Of a stretch of 64,000 nt of DNA, positions 55,137 through 64,000 are shown one piece after another. Within the stretch, counting starts at the first letter, position 1. The number at the start of each line of letters is the position of its first letter. This stretch comes from Sclerotiophoma versabilis (Eukaryota > Ascomycota > Dothideomycetes > Pleosporales > Didymellaceae). The position numbers and the translations under genes were made by a program. The DNA lies in the NCBI GenBank assembly GCA_012274445.1, contig JAAROD010000058.1, positions 1,178,001-1,242,000 on the forward strand, given 5' to 3'. The notes beneath the pieces were generated by a model. The model ran no database searches, was not told the origin of the DNA, and was given only the letters and a program-made list of their open reading frames with translations.

Positions 55137-58100
55137 ATCAGAGAAGTGCCTATTGAAAAGATATGATAGACGAAAAGGCAAAGACCTGGGAAAGCAAGAC
55201 AGACAACTGAGATGAACAACAAGGCAGAAATAAGGTCAGTAGCTGCGGTACTTCGAGCAGTTCATAACGGTGCCTCCAAGACAGCCAAGTTCCTTTCACC
55301 ACAGATATGCCTGTGCATGGCTGTGAGGGATTGATCCGAAACTGTGGCGGACGTTCTGCTTTGTTAGACCCCGGTGGAGGATAGCAATGGGGGCATGAAC
55401 GTTACTCGACTTGGCGTAGCGGTCCGTCAAAGCCTAGGCTGGGTTAAATGTTGGCTGAGTAAGGTGTTGACTGCGAAATGACATGTTGGGTCAGAAGCTT
55501 AAATCGTGTTCCGTGCGGCATAGGCCACCGTACACGTTCTAGCGTATGTTGATATCCAATAGGATTACCAACAGCCGACAGAGGCAAGGAAATCGGAGCA
55601 TCCCTTGCTGAACCACATGGTAAATGATAAGCGGGGCGGACCGATCAGGAAACAGCCTCTGACTTGGACCCTCTTTTTTACTCTGGGGAAGCCCTTTTCC
55701 CAAGACTACACTCGAGCGACTTTGAATGGTTGTATACCTCAGATATGCAGTGTGATATATGTGAAGTGCATACCACGTGGTGTGAACTACGCATACCCTC
55801 GCTATAGTGCCCATCTGCTGATACACCATCTGGGCCAGGCTGAATAGACACGCGCAATATGACTGTCGTTCGAAGAAGGCAGTGCGGCTTTGTGCAGGCT
55901 GAGCGGATCCGTGCTTATGGTAATGACTACGATCGATACTCCACTACTTTGTTTTAATTGCAGCATTTTTACATACCGGGACCAAGCCATAAGTACCGGG
56001 GCTACTAAGGGCACCTTCGTGGCTCTTGAGTGGCTCGTCGCAACCGACTGATCATAGCCTCTTGACGGTTGAGCCTAGCTAAGGCCCAGTACTTCTGAGT
56101 TTGCATGGTTCATGAGGGATATTGCCCGGCGTGTGCTCAACGAGACTCGATCATCGAACTCTGATAACAGCCAACGACGGCATTGATTGGTATGTTTGGG
56201 TGCGCTAGAAAATCGATTTCCTATGCTCTCTTTGTGTGAGGGGGGCCGAGCGGGGAGATGGAGAACATGTCGTTGTACTGCAGTACCAGTACATGAGTTG
56301 GTCTACATATCATCGTTAGTCTTTACCGCAATATATCCGTCATACTTGCACGCTGGATTGGGCTGTGCAGCTCGAAGTTGGACATGCGTTACTCAACAAA
56401 ACCTACGTTGATTGACGTGGGATCAAGACTGTGGTAAGCTTGAGCTTGCATACAAGCTCGTGAGAGCAATCGTATTGGATACGCTGGAAATGCAATGATT
56501 GATCGTTGGTACTTGCGTACTAGAGTTAACGGCTATTTCTATCCCTTAAGGTCGACTCAAAGAGGGCAGGTTGCAAAGATTCCTATCCCACGGACTGGCT
56601 GATCTTACACAAGATGGTTTGGTCGTCGTACATGCTTCTCTGCCAAGGTGATCTGCTCCCCTTGGCACGGTACTCCCGCACTGTACCTCTAGAGGAGGGA
56701 GCATTGACTATGAAACAAGTTCGGCGGAGATAGAACCTTATTGCACCTGATCGACTCTTGTATACGACAAGCAAGGAATTCTGATGATCCAAGCTTTGTC
56801 TTGCTGTGAATGGTCCTTGTGGGGTGGTTAAAAAGATGCACCGCATCCACTACTGTGGCCGTCTCGTTTTGGATTCTATGTCATGTCGGCATTGCTTCTG
56901 CACTGTATCAGAAGTTGACACATCAACATTTCGAGGATCCTCAAATCATGCTTTTGGAAGAAGCCTTTGTAAGCTCAGTACGTATATCCATCGTGCGTTG
57001 TCGTGCCAAGCAATCAGCCTTCTCCACTGATCTCCGTAGCGTCTATCCGTTTCAGCTGTGAAAGGAAAAGGGGTGAGTGCTGCACAGGGTCACCGCTGGG
57101 ATGGGTGAAACTGTAGCAGGCATCACATACGGCGTACAACACAGGGAGTTAGCGTTCGCCGAGCGCGGAATACAACGACTTGATGTGCCCAGAATTCCTC
57201 TGGATTGCCAAGGTCACTGCAGAGGAGCATTGTCCTGCCAAGTTGAGACCGGTCCTTGATGCATATGACGACGATTAGATTTATGTTGCAGGTCCAAAGT
57301 TCTGGGAACAGAATAATGCGTACAAGCCATCCGGTTCGAGGTCGCATGGTGTTGTTCCCTTGTATGGATTTGACAGCTCCTGGAACTGCTGTTCATGATC
57401 TCCGGGTTGTCTCAGTTGTGGTAGGCCAAGCCGCCAAGGTTTCCGGCAGGGAGGAATGGATGCTGAATGAGACAAATTGTCCCCCTATTCGGTGTGCGCA
57501 ATCAAAGGAAGGTGGTATTGGCTATGGTCCCGGAGATCCTAACGATGAGAGAGTAACCTCAAGAGCTTGGCGATGAATGAGAGTGAAATGCACCAACGAA
57601 GCACAACGTTGATGAGGCTCTTGGCTATGCGAAGGTTTCAGGAGCGCGCTTTCCCGCGTTCGATATCACCAATGTTCAATCCCCACAGTGCACGAGCCCT
57701 TTCGAATTTCCATCTAAATCGCTGCAGCCATAGCAAACGTGTGAAGCAGTGAGCGGTCAAAGAAGCATTGAGCTACTGCAGGAGTGTTGTAATTGCTTCT
57801 AATAACGTCAGAAATGATACACGGACTTGCTTGATAGAGAATCAGGCTCGCCGCCGATGGCTCAAGGATAACATCTTGTCGTAATGCAGTACCGTATGTC
57901 ATCAGGCATTTGCCCGTCTTGAGTTGACCACCTGTTACACCACCCCCGCAAGGGCGTGGGATCTCCGCAAACTCTGCGCCGGGTATTACAAGCAGCCTTG
58001 ATATTGCATTATATTTTGTGATGAGCCCTTTTCCAACAACGACAGTGCGTGCAACACCGCTCCTGGAACTTTGCAGGGAAGAGATCGCGTGCTCCAGCCA

Positions 58101-59343
58101 ACTCTACGGAATGTCGTGCATCGGCTCTTGGCAGCAACCCTCCGCAGTCAGAGCTATTGTGGATGTGGTGAATGTGGTGAATGTGATTGAGAAGAGGTGA
58201 AGTCCTGTGAGCCTTTGTGTTCAACTGCTGATTCCGTACAAGTTGACATATGGACGAAGATCGTGGTCAGAGCCGCGTTCGACTTGAGCTGAACCCTCAT
58301 AGGCGTTTGCGGGATTTATACACATTGGGTAAAGCCATAAAGGCGTCCTGCAGGTGCTGGGGCTGACCTTCGCCAGCGCAGGAAGAAACTGTTTCCGTCT
58401 CCAGAACTTTCGAGCCACTGTCGTTCTTGACCGATTACGTACGGTCAGGAGGTCGAGCTTGTAATGTGAACCAGAGGTGGTGCAGACAATACGGTAATAG
58501 CTGCTTGATCTGACCAGGCCAGTGAAGTCGAACAAGCACTCAGCGATGGCCAGCACTCAAGCCGCTTGTACAGTGCGATCGGCCGAGTGTGACCTCAATC
58601 AACAAAAACCTTGCGCCGCTGCGAGGTTCGCCGTGGTATGTGTCTGAGAGATGGCTCTAAGGCTCGGCGCTCACACAACACTTGCATCCGATCATCTGCA
58701 GGTGCGCTCGAGCTGTGGGGGTCGAATCACAGGGGTGCAGTTAGCGCGCCCAATCAAGCTTGGTTTTCTTTGCGGGCTGCAGCGTCTGCCATTATCCTGG
58801 GTCGTACATATCTCCTGCAGTCCCTGGTGAATAGACCCGCATTTCAACACTTCGATTACACGTTCTGTTGAATATCTTTTGGTAGCGCCAGACGAGATCC
58901 GGGTAAGAAGACCCTTCTTGCGCCGTTTCGCCATCAGCGCCAGGTTTTCCGAATCCTTCGACCCACACTTGAAGCGAAGAAGCGAGCCAGTGGACGTCAC
59001 TGCCGTCTTATACTGGCCGGGCCCCTCCATTGTCAATTCACTTTCAACCTCAGGATACGCCTTGCTTCCACGTGCAAACCAACTCAGTTTTGGCGCCTTA
59101 GAATCCACTTGACTTGCTCCCAACTACAAACTTTAGTTTGGATGGCGCATTCAAAGCTGGAGAAATCTTCGACTCTTTCACGCTCGACTCCCTGCTGCCC
59201 TCTCGAAGCAACATACCACCGGCCAAGTTCTTTACAGCGAGCCTGACTGTACAGACAATCCACAGTGCTGTGGTCGATTTCCCAACACATTCTACCACAC
59301 ATGACCTTCAGGCCAGCGCAATTGTTTAACCAAATCTTTCATC
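55137..59343. other. Gene desert
   Basis: About 4.2 kb with no recognisable gene on either strand. Reading frames are short and lack family features; the longest (reverse, 58692-59123, 143 residues) is basic and not recognised. A small GTGGTGAAT tandem occurs near 58165-58185. The last few hundred bases probably serve as the kinase-gene promoter and leader. No terminal repeats or transposase remnants were recognised by eye. Confidence 0.5.
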
Positions 59344-61497
59344 ATGTCCACACCTGATGCAGACTTGTCCATCATAACGCAGTCCTCTCAAAGCGATCAT
59401 TTCTTATCCGAAAACCTACATCGCCGAAATTCTCGAATTACAGAATATCATCATGCTATCGAAGAAGAGGATGAAAGCATCCGCACAGCGAGCGAATGCG
59501 CCGAACCTCTCACACCGACTAGCCATACCAGCGAAAACGTACTATTCTCGCATCCGTTCCGCACCGAAGAACACGCAGATGATGTTTACGCAACACCCAA
59601 GACTGCCACCAATCTCATGCCCACTAGCCTAGCGCCTCAAACAGTAGAATTCGAAAAAGGGCCAGACACACGCCCTACTTCAGCGCATTCGGATGCGAAG
59701 ATCACGACTCATCCTGAGAAGCTGGCACCAACCGAGAAGCGCCGTTTTGGACGACGTGTTGGATCATTTGTGCGGAGCAAGTTGCATCGACGAAATACTC
59801 CGAAGGAAGATTCCAATGACTCAGGCCCAGACCCGCGTGGCACTCGTCAGACCCTAGAGGCGAAGACCAAGACTAGCCCCACCAAAGTTTCAACTGCAGT
59901 CAAAGAAGTCACTGATGTTGAAAACCCGGCGATCAATGTAGCCAGGAGCAGCAGAAGGCTCAGCTCTTTCTCTCTTTCAAGAAGCCCTCCAAGGTCTTCT
60001 CGTGTAGCCACCCCGCCGCCAGCAGCGGACTCACTAACTGATACTATGTCGAATGACGACCAAGGTAGTAAGATTCGGCTTGACAGAAAGCCTATGTCTT
60101 CAACGGCTTTGTCTAGCATGAACCCCGCAACATCTGGCGTGACTTGGGCTGATAAAGGGCCGGACAACAAGACGCAAACGTGGGCAAGAAGGCGGTCAGC
60201 AAGTACAGATCACATGTCGCGAATCGGAAAAGACTATGAGAAGCCTATAGCTGGAATGTTGAACACCTTCTCCAAAGCACCCGAGAAGGGCGTAGGCATG
60301 AAGGCTCGTCGCCTAAGTCTTAACCTACCAAGCGACTACATAATAGATCAATGTGAGCTAGAGAAGGAGTTCAAGAGTTCAAGGCTCATGCCCGGCAAGC
60401 GAGGGAGGGTGCTGGGCAAAGGTGCGACAGCTGAAGTTCGCATCATGGCTCGTCGAGGCGTGTCCAAGGATGAGCAACTAGTTGCCGTCAAGATATATCG
60501 TGAGCGAAATCCGGAAGAGACCGAGGAAGACTATATCATGAAGATCAAGTCGGAATATAGCATCGCTCAGAGCCTGCATCACCCCAATATCGTCGAGACC
60601 CTCCGTCTATGCACCCATCGTGGCCGTTGGAATCACGTCATGGAATACTGTACCCATGGCGAAATCTACTCCCTGGTCGAACGGAAATTGTTTGCTAGTG
60701 GCGTCGAAGGATTCTATAGTCGCGAGGACCGCTTGTGCTTCTTCAAGCAGTTACTCCGAGGAGTCGACTACTTGCATAGCCACGGAATTGCCCACCGAGA
60801 TATCAAGCCCGAAAATCTCTTACTTGACAAGAACGGACATCTCAAGATCTCCGACTTCGGTGTTGCAGAGGTCTTTAGTGGCGAGCACCCAGGTCTTCGT
60901 GCATCCGGAGGCCAATGTGGCAGGAACATGGGAGAGATTCGTTTGTCATCTCCTGGTATCTGCGGCAGCCTCCCATACATCGCTCCTGAAGTGCTCGCGA
61001 AACGGAGCTCGTATGATCCTCGTCCGCTTGATGTGTGGTCTTGTGCTATTGTCTACATCACCATGACCTTCGGCGGGTGTCCTTGGCAGGCTGCTAAGTC
61101 TGAATTTGAGTATTATGCTAGGTTCAAAAGGGGTTGGCAGGACTGGCTGAGAGAGCATCCGGATGGCGAGCTGTTTGAAGGCTCTGACGGCTATCCAAAA
61201 TGTGGCAAGCTCTTCAACATGATTGAGGGCCCGGCGATCAGGCATCTTATCCTCAGGATGTTACATCCCGTACCCGAAAAACGTATTACCATTCGCGAAG
61301 TACTGAATACTAGTCTTATCCGGAACGTCGACTGTTGCTGTTTCGAGAGCTTCGAGGATCCAAAGTGCTGTTCAGATGGGACGGAACCCAGCTCAGCCCA
61401 TGGACGGCCTTCACCAAAGAAGCCTCACCACCACCACATACCACCCAAACCCGAGCACAGGTCTCGCGTCAATATCTTTGAAGTTGGCGAGGCTTGA
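59344..61497 (+). CDS. SAT4: Ser/Thr protein kinase, HAL4/SAT4-like (NPR/Hal family)
   Basis: A single exon of 717 residues. The N-terminal about 340 residues are Ser/Thr/Arg-rich and disordered (RRLSSFSLSRSPPRSS). The kinase domain (about 350-660) has the loop LGKGATAEVRIM, VAVKIY, HRDIKPENLLL and DFGVAEVF, an insert rich in Gly/Cys (SGGQCGRNMGE), then GSLPYIAPEVL, DVWSCAIVY and KRITIREVL. The DFGVAEVF and CPWQAAK.E...Y features are typical of the fungal Hal4/Sat4-Hal5 kinases that stabilise plasma-membrane nutrient and potassium transporters. The C-terminal tail has Cys-rich (VDCCCFESFEDPKCC) and His-rich (KKPHHHHIPP) patches. ATG 59344 is the first in frame after stops. Confidence 0.88.
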   Translation: MSTPDADLSIITQSSQSDHFLSENLHRRNSRITEYHHAIEEEDESIRTASECAEPLTPTSHTSENVLFSHPFRTEEHADDVYATPKTATNLMPTSLAPQTVEFEKGPDTRPTSAHSDAKITTHPEKLAPTEKRRFGRRVGSFVRSKLHRRNTPKEDSNDSGPDPRGTRQTLEAKTKTSPTKVSTAVKEVTDVENPAINVARSSRRLSSFSLSRSPPRSSRVATPPPAADSLTDTMSNDDQGSKIRLDRKPMSSTALSSMNPATSGVTWADKGPDNKTQTWARRRSASTDHMSRIGKDYEKPIAGMLNTFSKAPEKGVGMKARRLSLNLPSDYIIDQCELEKEFKSSRLMPGKRGRVLGKGATAEVRIMARRGVSKDEQLVAVKIYRERNPEETEEDYIMKIKSEYSIAQSLHHPNIVETLRLCTHRGRWNHVMEYCTHGEIYSLVERKLFASGVEGFYSREDRLCFFKQLLRGVDYLHSHGIAHRDIKPENLLLDKNGHLKISDFGVAEVFSGEHPGLRASGGQCGRNMGEIRLSSPGICGSLPYIAPEVLAKRSSYDPRPLDVWSCAIVYITMTFGGCPWQAAKSEFEYYARFKRGWQDWLREHPDGELFEGSDGYPKCGKLFNMIEGPAIRHLILRMLHPVPEKRITIREVLNTSLIRNVDCCCFESFEDPKCCSDGTEPSSAHGRPSPKKPHHHHIPPKPEHRSRVNIFEVGEA

Positions 61498-61763
61498 TTA
61501 TCACATCTGTTCTGTTCATCATAGCATCGACCGGAGTCTACATTAGCGCAGCATAGCGGATCAAAAAGCAGATACTTATTGATCATTTCCCGGACGATGA
61601 CCTTGCCGGCTTCAGGATTTGCATGTTATCATAATGAGATATATCATCTGTTCAGTTCCTATATTGTATCTATTTCATCTACCAAGTCATCTTACACACC
61701 GCGTTGCAATTTCTCAGAGCGTGTGCCCGTCAACAACACCTTTATTAGTAGTTTTACAATAAG
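61498..61763. other. 3' flank of the kinase gene
   Basis: 266 bp, A/T-rich by eye, probably the kinase-gene 3' UTR and terminator region. Nothing further. Confidence 0.3.
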
Positions 61764-62032
61764 TCAACGCCCTTTATGACTGAACACCACTAAAGATCGC
61801 GGTCCTGCTGCTGTATGTTAGATAGCTACAGTACTAGCTAGCATTCAGATACCGCGATGGTTTCTCGATAACACTTACCAAGAACTTTAACCTCCAAAAT
61901 TTCACCCTCGTATCGCTCTCTGAGACTGGCAATCATGACCCGCACTTTTCCGCCCATCCCTTTGACCGGCATGGCGCCGAGTAGTGAAGCGAGGTAAAAT
62001 TCTCGAGCCATCGCACTATCCTGTTCTTGCAT
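61764..62032 (-). CDS. Possible 66-residue spliced ORF, or 3' part of a larger gene
   Basis: Two segments, 62032-61879 and 61810-61764, join across a 68-bp intron with donor GTAAGT and acceptor ATACAG, in phase, to give MQEQDSAMAREFYLASLLGA ... YEGEILEVKVL and AAGPRSLVVFSHKGR. The frame stays open upstream of the ATG to 62146 (VLRPVFEVAIAPAADDARHL...), so the ATG may be internal and an upstream exon may exist. No family recognised. The perfect donor and protein-like composition are the only support. Confidence 0.3.
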
Positions 62033-62146
62033 TCGAACCTGAGTCGCATCGCAATCCAAGATTCTTAGTGACGCAAGAGCGGGAAAGAGATGACGGGCGT
62101 CATCTGCCGCGGGAGCGATTGCGACTTCAAAAACGGGCCGCAGAAC

Positions 62147-63149
62147 TCAAACTTCGGTCGCAATGTGTCGACTTATCGTTTAGCTAGCTTGGCTTTCCCT
62201 ATCATCTATCACGCCGCTTACGCTCCCCGCTGATATCAACAGCAATGGGTGTGCTGGGTTTACGGGGGCCACGGTGTGATGCATATTGCAGTCTGGGGTG
62301 CATTATCGCTACCAGAGCAAGGAAAAGGGTTCCAGTCGTGGAGGCTGGGAACAAAGGAGATGTGTTTTGGGATCAACGTGGCATTTGGATGGTCCAGAAA
62401 CGTTCTCGGTATGCATCGGAGGGTTGCTCGGTGGTTGCTCCGTTAACGTGGGATTGCGGGGTTACTCCGTGAACCGGGTGAATTAAGGGTGGTGGTGGGG
62501 CTTCGTATACCGTATCGCTCTTGCTGACAGGATCGAAATGCAAGAATACCAGTATAGCGGAAAATGTGCAACCGTCAGACGGAAAACGAACATGGACTGA
62601 GAAATCGTTAGGCAGCTGATCGCATGACCTTATTCTGTCTCGTCCTTTACATGGTTAATCAAGCCACCTGCTTAGATGGAGGCCTTTTCCAAATGACCCC
62701 TGACACCTCAATCCGCAACTATACTTCGGCGGATGTCTAATGAGAATGTGCCTCAACGTATCTTTCTTTCCGACCTGATACCTCCTCGGCCCAATGACCA
62801 GAGTTGCGCAAGTATCTCACCGACACCGCTCGTCTCCGACCAGTAGTAAAAGGGCATCCAATCATTGCACATCTACATTTTTTAACACGCGCTTTACGTC
62901 AAGCTCAAATCTGCGGGGCCTATCCTGCGTCAAGCCATGGTGACAAGAGCTTCTCTTTAGCCAACACCTGTCTCAGGCCCTAGGCTATCGAAAGAAGATG
63001 CAGGATGCAGGGTCGCAGAACGTGGGGGGTTAATGACGAATATACCACAGTCATTTGTGACACAAGCTGATGCCTGTTCAGCCACTGGAAACCCCAGATT
63101 GACAGTATGGATTATGGCGATACGCCTATCGTCTTGGAGACTGTATACT
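62147..63149. other. Intergenic region upstream of the kinase-side ORF and 3' of the SDR gene
   Basis: About 1 kb. No recognisable gene. A reverse frame near 62190-62290 (MHHTVAPVNPAH) could be a 5' exon of the putative spliced ORF but no in-frame join was found. Confidence 0.35.
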
Positions 63150-63947
63150 TCACATGAAGAGACCACCGCCGTCAGTCCTGATCATCGCACCGTCCATGTT
63201 GTAGTCCCTCATGATACTCAGAAAGCTTTCAGCCACCCACTCCGGTCTTCCTGGTGTCCCCGTTGCCATTTTCTTGCTCATCTGCTCCATCAGTTGATCC
63301 TTTTGCTCCTTGGGCATGCTCCAAAGCTCTGTGTCGACGACACCAGGGCTAACCCCGTTGACTCTGATAGGCTTCATGTCTAGTGCCAAGTTCCTGACCA
63401 TAGAGTGGTGACCACCCGCAAACGAACCGATGACACTCCAGTCCGGCATGGGTCGCTCGCTGATGCTGCCGGTAGTAATGGTGTAGCTGCTCTCGTGAGA
63501 GTTCTTGACGTATTGAGGGATGAACTTCGCAGCAAGAAGAGGGGCAAAGAATCGGATTTGGCCGGCTTTGAGAATGTTCTCCATGGTCATGTCTGCGAGC
63601 TTCATGGTAGCGAGCGCGTCGCCAGCGGTAAAGATGACATGATCCAATTTGTCGCCGCCCAGGCCCTTCACGGTTTGTTCGAAGAGAGTCTTTAACTCCG
63701 ACTCCAATGTATCACGCTGGGCGAGGTCCACCGTCTGCCCCTGGACGTTGGACTTAGCAGACGGGTATGACGTTTGCAATTTAGATACAGCAGCCTCTAC
63801 TCTGGATGAGTTCGACGAGGCTATTGTGACAAGAGCGCCGTACTCGAGACACGCTTCAGCGGTGGAGAAGCCAATACCGGAGGATCCGCCGATGATGAGG
63901 ATTCGCGAGCCTTGTAGCTTGTTGGAGTATTTCTTCTGATCAGACAT
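63150..63947 (-). CDS. Short-chain dehydrogenase/reductase-fold protein lacking the Tyr-Lys pair
   Basis: A single exon of 265 residues. The N-terminal Rossmann loop is ILIIGGSSGIGFSTAEAC (TGxxxGxG pattern as GGSSGIG), followed by VDLAQRD (cofactor-side Asp), DHVIFTAGD (NNAG region) and TTGSIS with the catalytic-position Ser. Where classical SDRs have YxxxK, this protein has SVIGSFAGGHHSMVRNLALDM with no Tyr and no Lys. The segment after it, KPIRVNGVSPGVVDTELW, is a normal SDR core. The end GAMIRTDGGGLFM is the usual C-terminal strand. It is likely cytosolic. Either an atypical reductase of a known divergent subfamily or a non-catalytic fold; substrate unknown. ATG 63947 precedes MSDQKKYSNKLQG. 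Confidence 0.85.
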   Translation of the reverse strand: MSDQKKYSNKLQGSRILIIGGSSGIGFSTAEACLEYGALVTIASSNSSRVEAAVSKLQTSYPSAKSNVQGQTVDLAQRDTLESELKTLFEQTVKGLGGDKLDHVIFTAGDALATMKLADMTMENILKAGQIRFFAPLLAAKFIPQYVKNSHESSYTITTGSISERPMPDWSVIGSFAGGHHSMVRNLALDMKPIRVNGVSPGVVDTELWSMPKEQKDQLMEQMSKKMATGTPGRPEWVAESFLSIMRDYNMDGAMIRTDGGGLFM

Positions 63948-64000
63948 CTTGCTCGTATTGGTGTCGTGCTTACTCGCGAGGCTAATTGTTTGGAGTCGAG

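Overview
This is a window of a filamentous ascomycete nuclear genome. Genes are intron-bearing with very short GT-AG introns (mostly 47-110 bp), intergenic spaces are compact, and the gene set is fungal: hybrid histidine kinase, CRH cell-wall transglycosylase, UDP-galactopyranose mutase, HRP1-type RNA-binding protein. Gene content and style suggest a Dothideomycete, probably Pleosporales; that placement is inference from protein flavour, not a computed result. No rRNA, convincing tRNA, CRISPR array or intact transposon was seen.

Layout. 1-2.1 kb: a divergent pair like the lactam-utilisation genes lamA (biotin-dependent carboxylase, cut by the window edge) and lamB (LamB/YcsF family), sharing a promoter with three GATA cores. 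3.8-7.3 kb: a PAS/GAF hybrid histidine kinase. 8.4-17.1 kb: cytochrome b5 reductase, a nitroreductase with two possible N-termini, a CorA-type transporter, an ER DnaJ protein ending in HDEL (with a 2-bp anomaly in its J domain) and mitochondrial ribosomal protein uS17m. 17.4-22.9 kb: CDC7-type kinase and condensin subunit 1, head to head over 218 bp that contain an MCB element. 23.5 kb: a 57-residue Cys/Trp-rich microprotein. 24.9-33.0 kb: DBP3 helicase, a TFIIIC zinc-finger subunit, ribosomal protein eL18 and ADE2.

33.6-38.4 kb: a GlfB-like nucleotide-sugar transporter and UDP-galactopyranose mutase, divergent, resembling the galactofuranose gene pair of Aspergillus. 39.4-44.0 kb: PRO2, a GPI-type CRH transglycosylase with two competing C-terminal reading frames, and a truncated GH5 glucanase relic. 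45.0-52.2 kb: an HRP1-like RNA-binding protein with a 1.3-kb intron, the Rab GAP GYP1 and a cyclase-family hydrolase. 52.2-64 kb is gene-poor: one weak ORF, a membrane protein with tandem GCC/DPC modules, a 4.2-kb gene desert, a HAL4/SAT4-type kinase, a possible 66-residue spliced ORF and an SDR-fold protein lacking the usual Tyr-Lys catalytic pair.

Exon boundaries were worked out by hand from splice consensus plus frame and homology continuity. Every multi-exon model given sums to a whole number of codons unless noted. Family assignments rest on motif recognition from memory and no searches were run.
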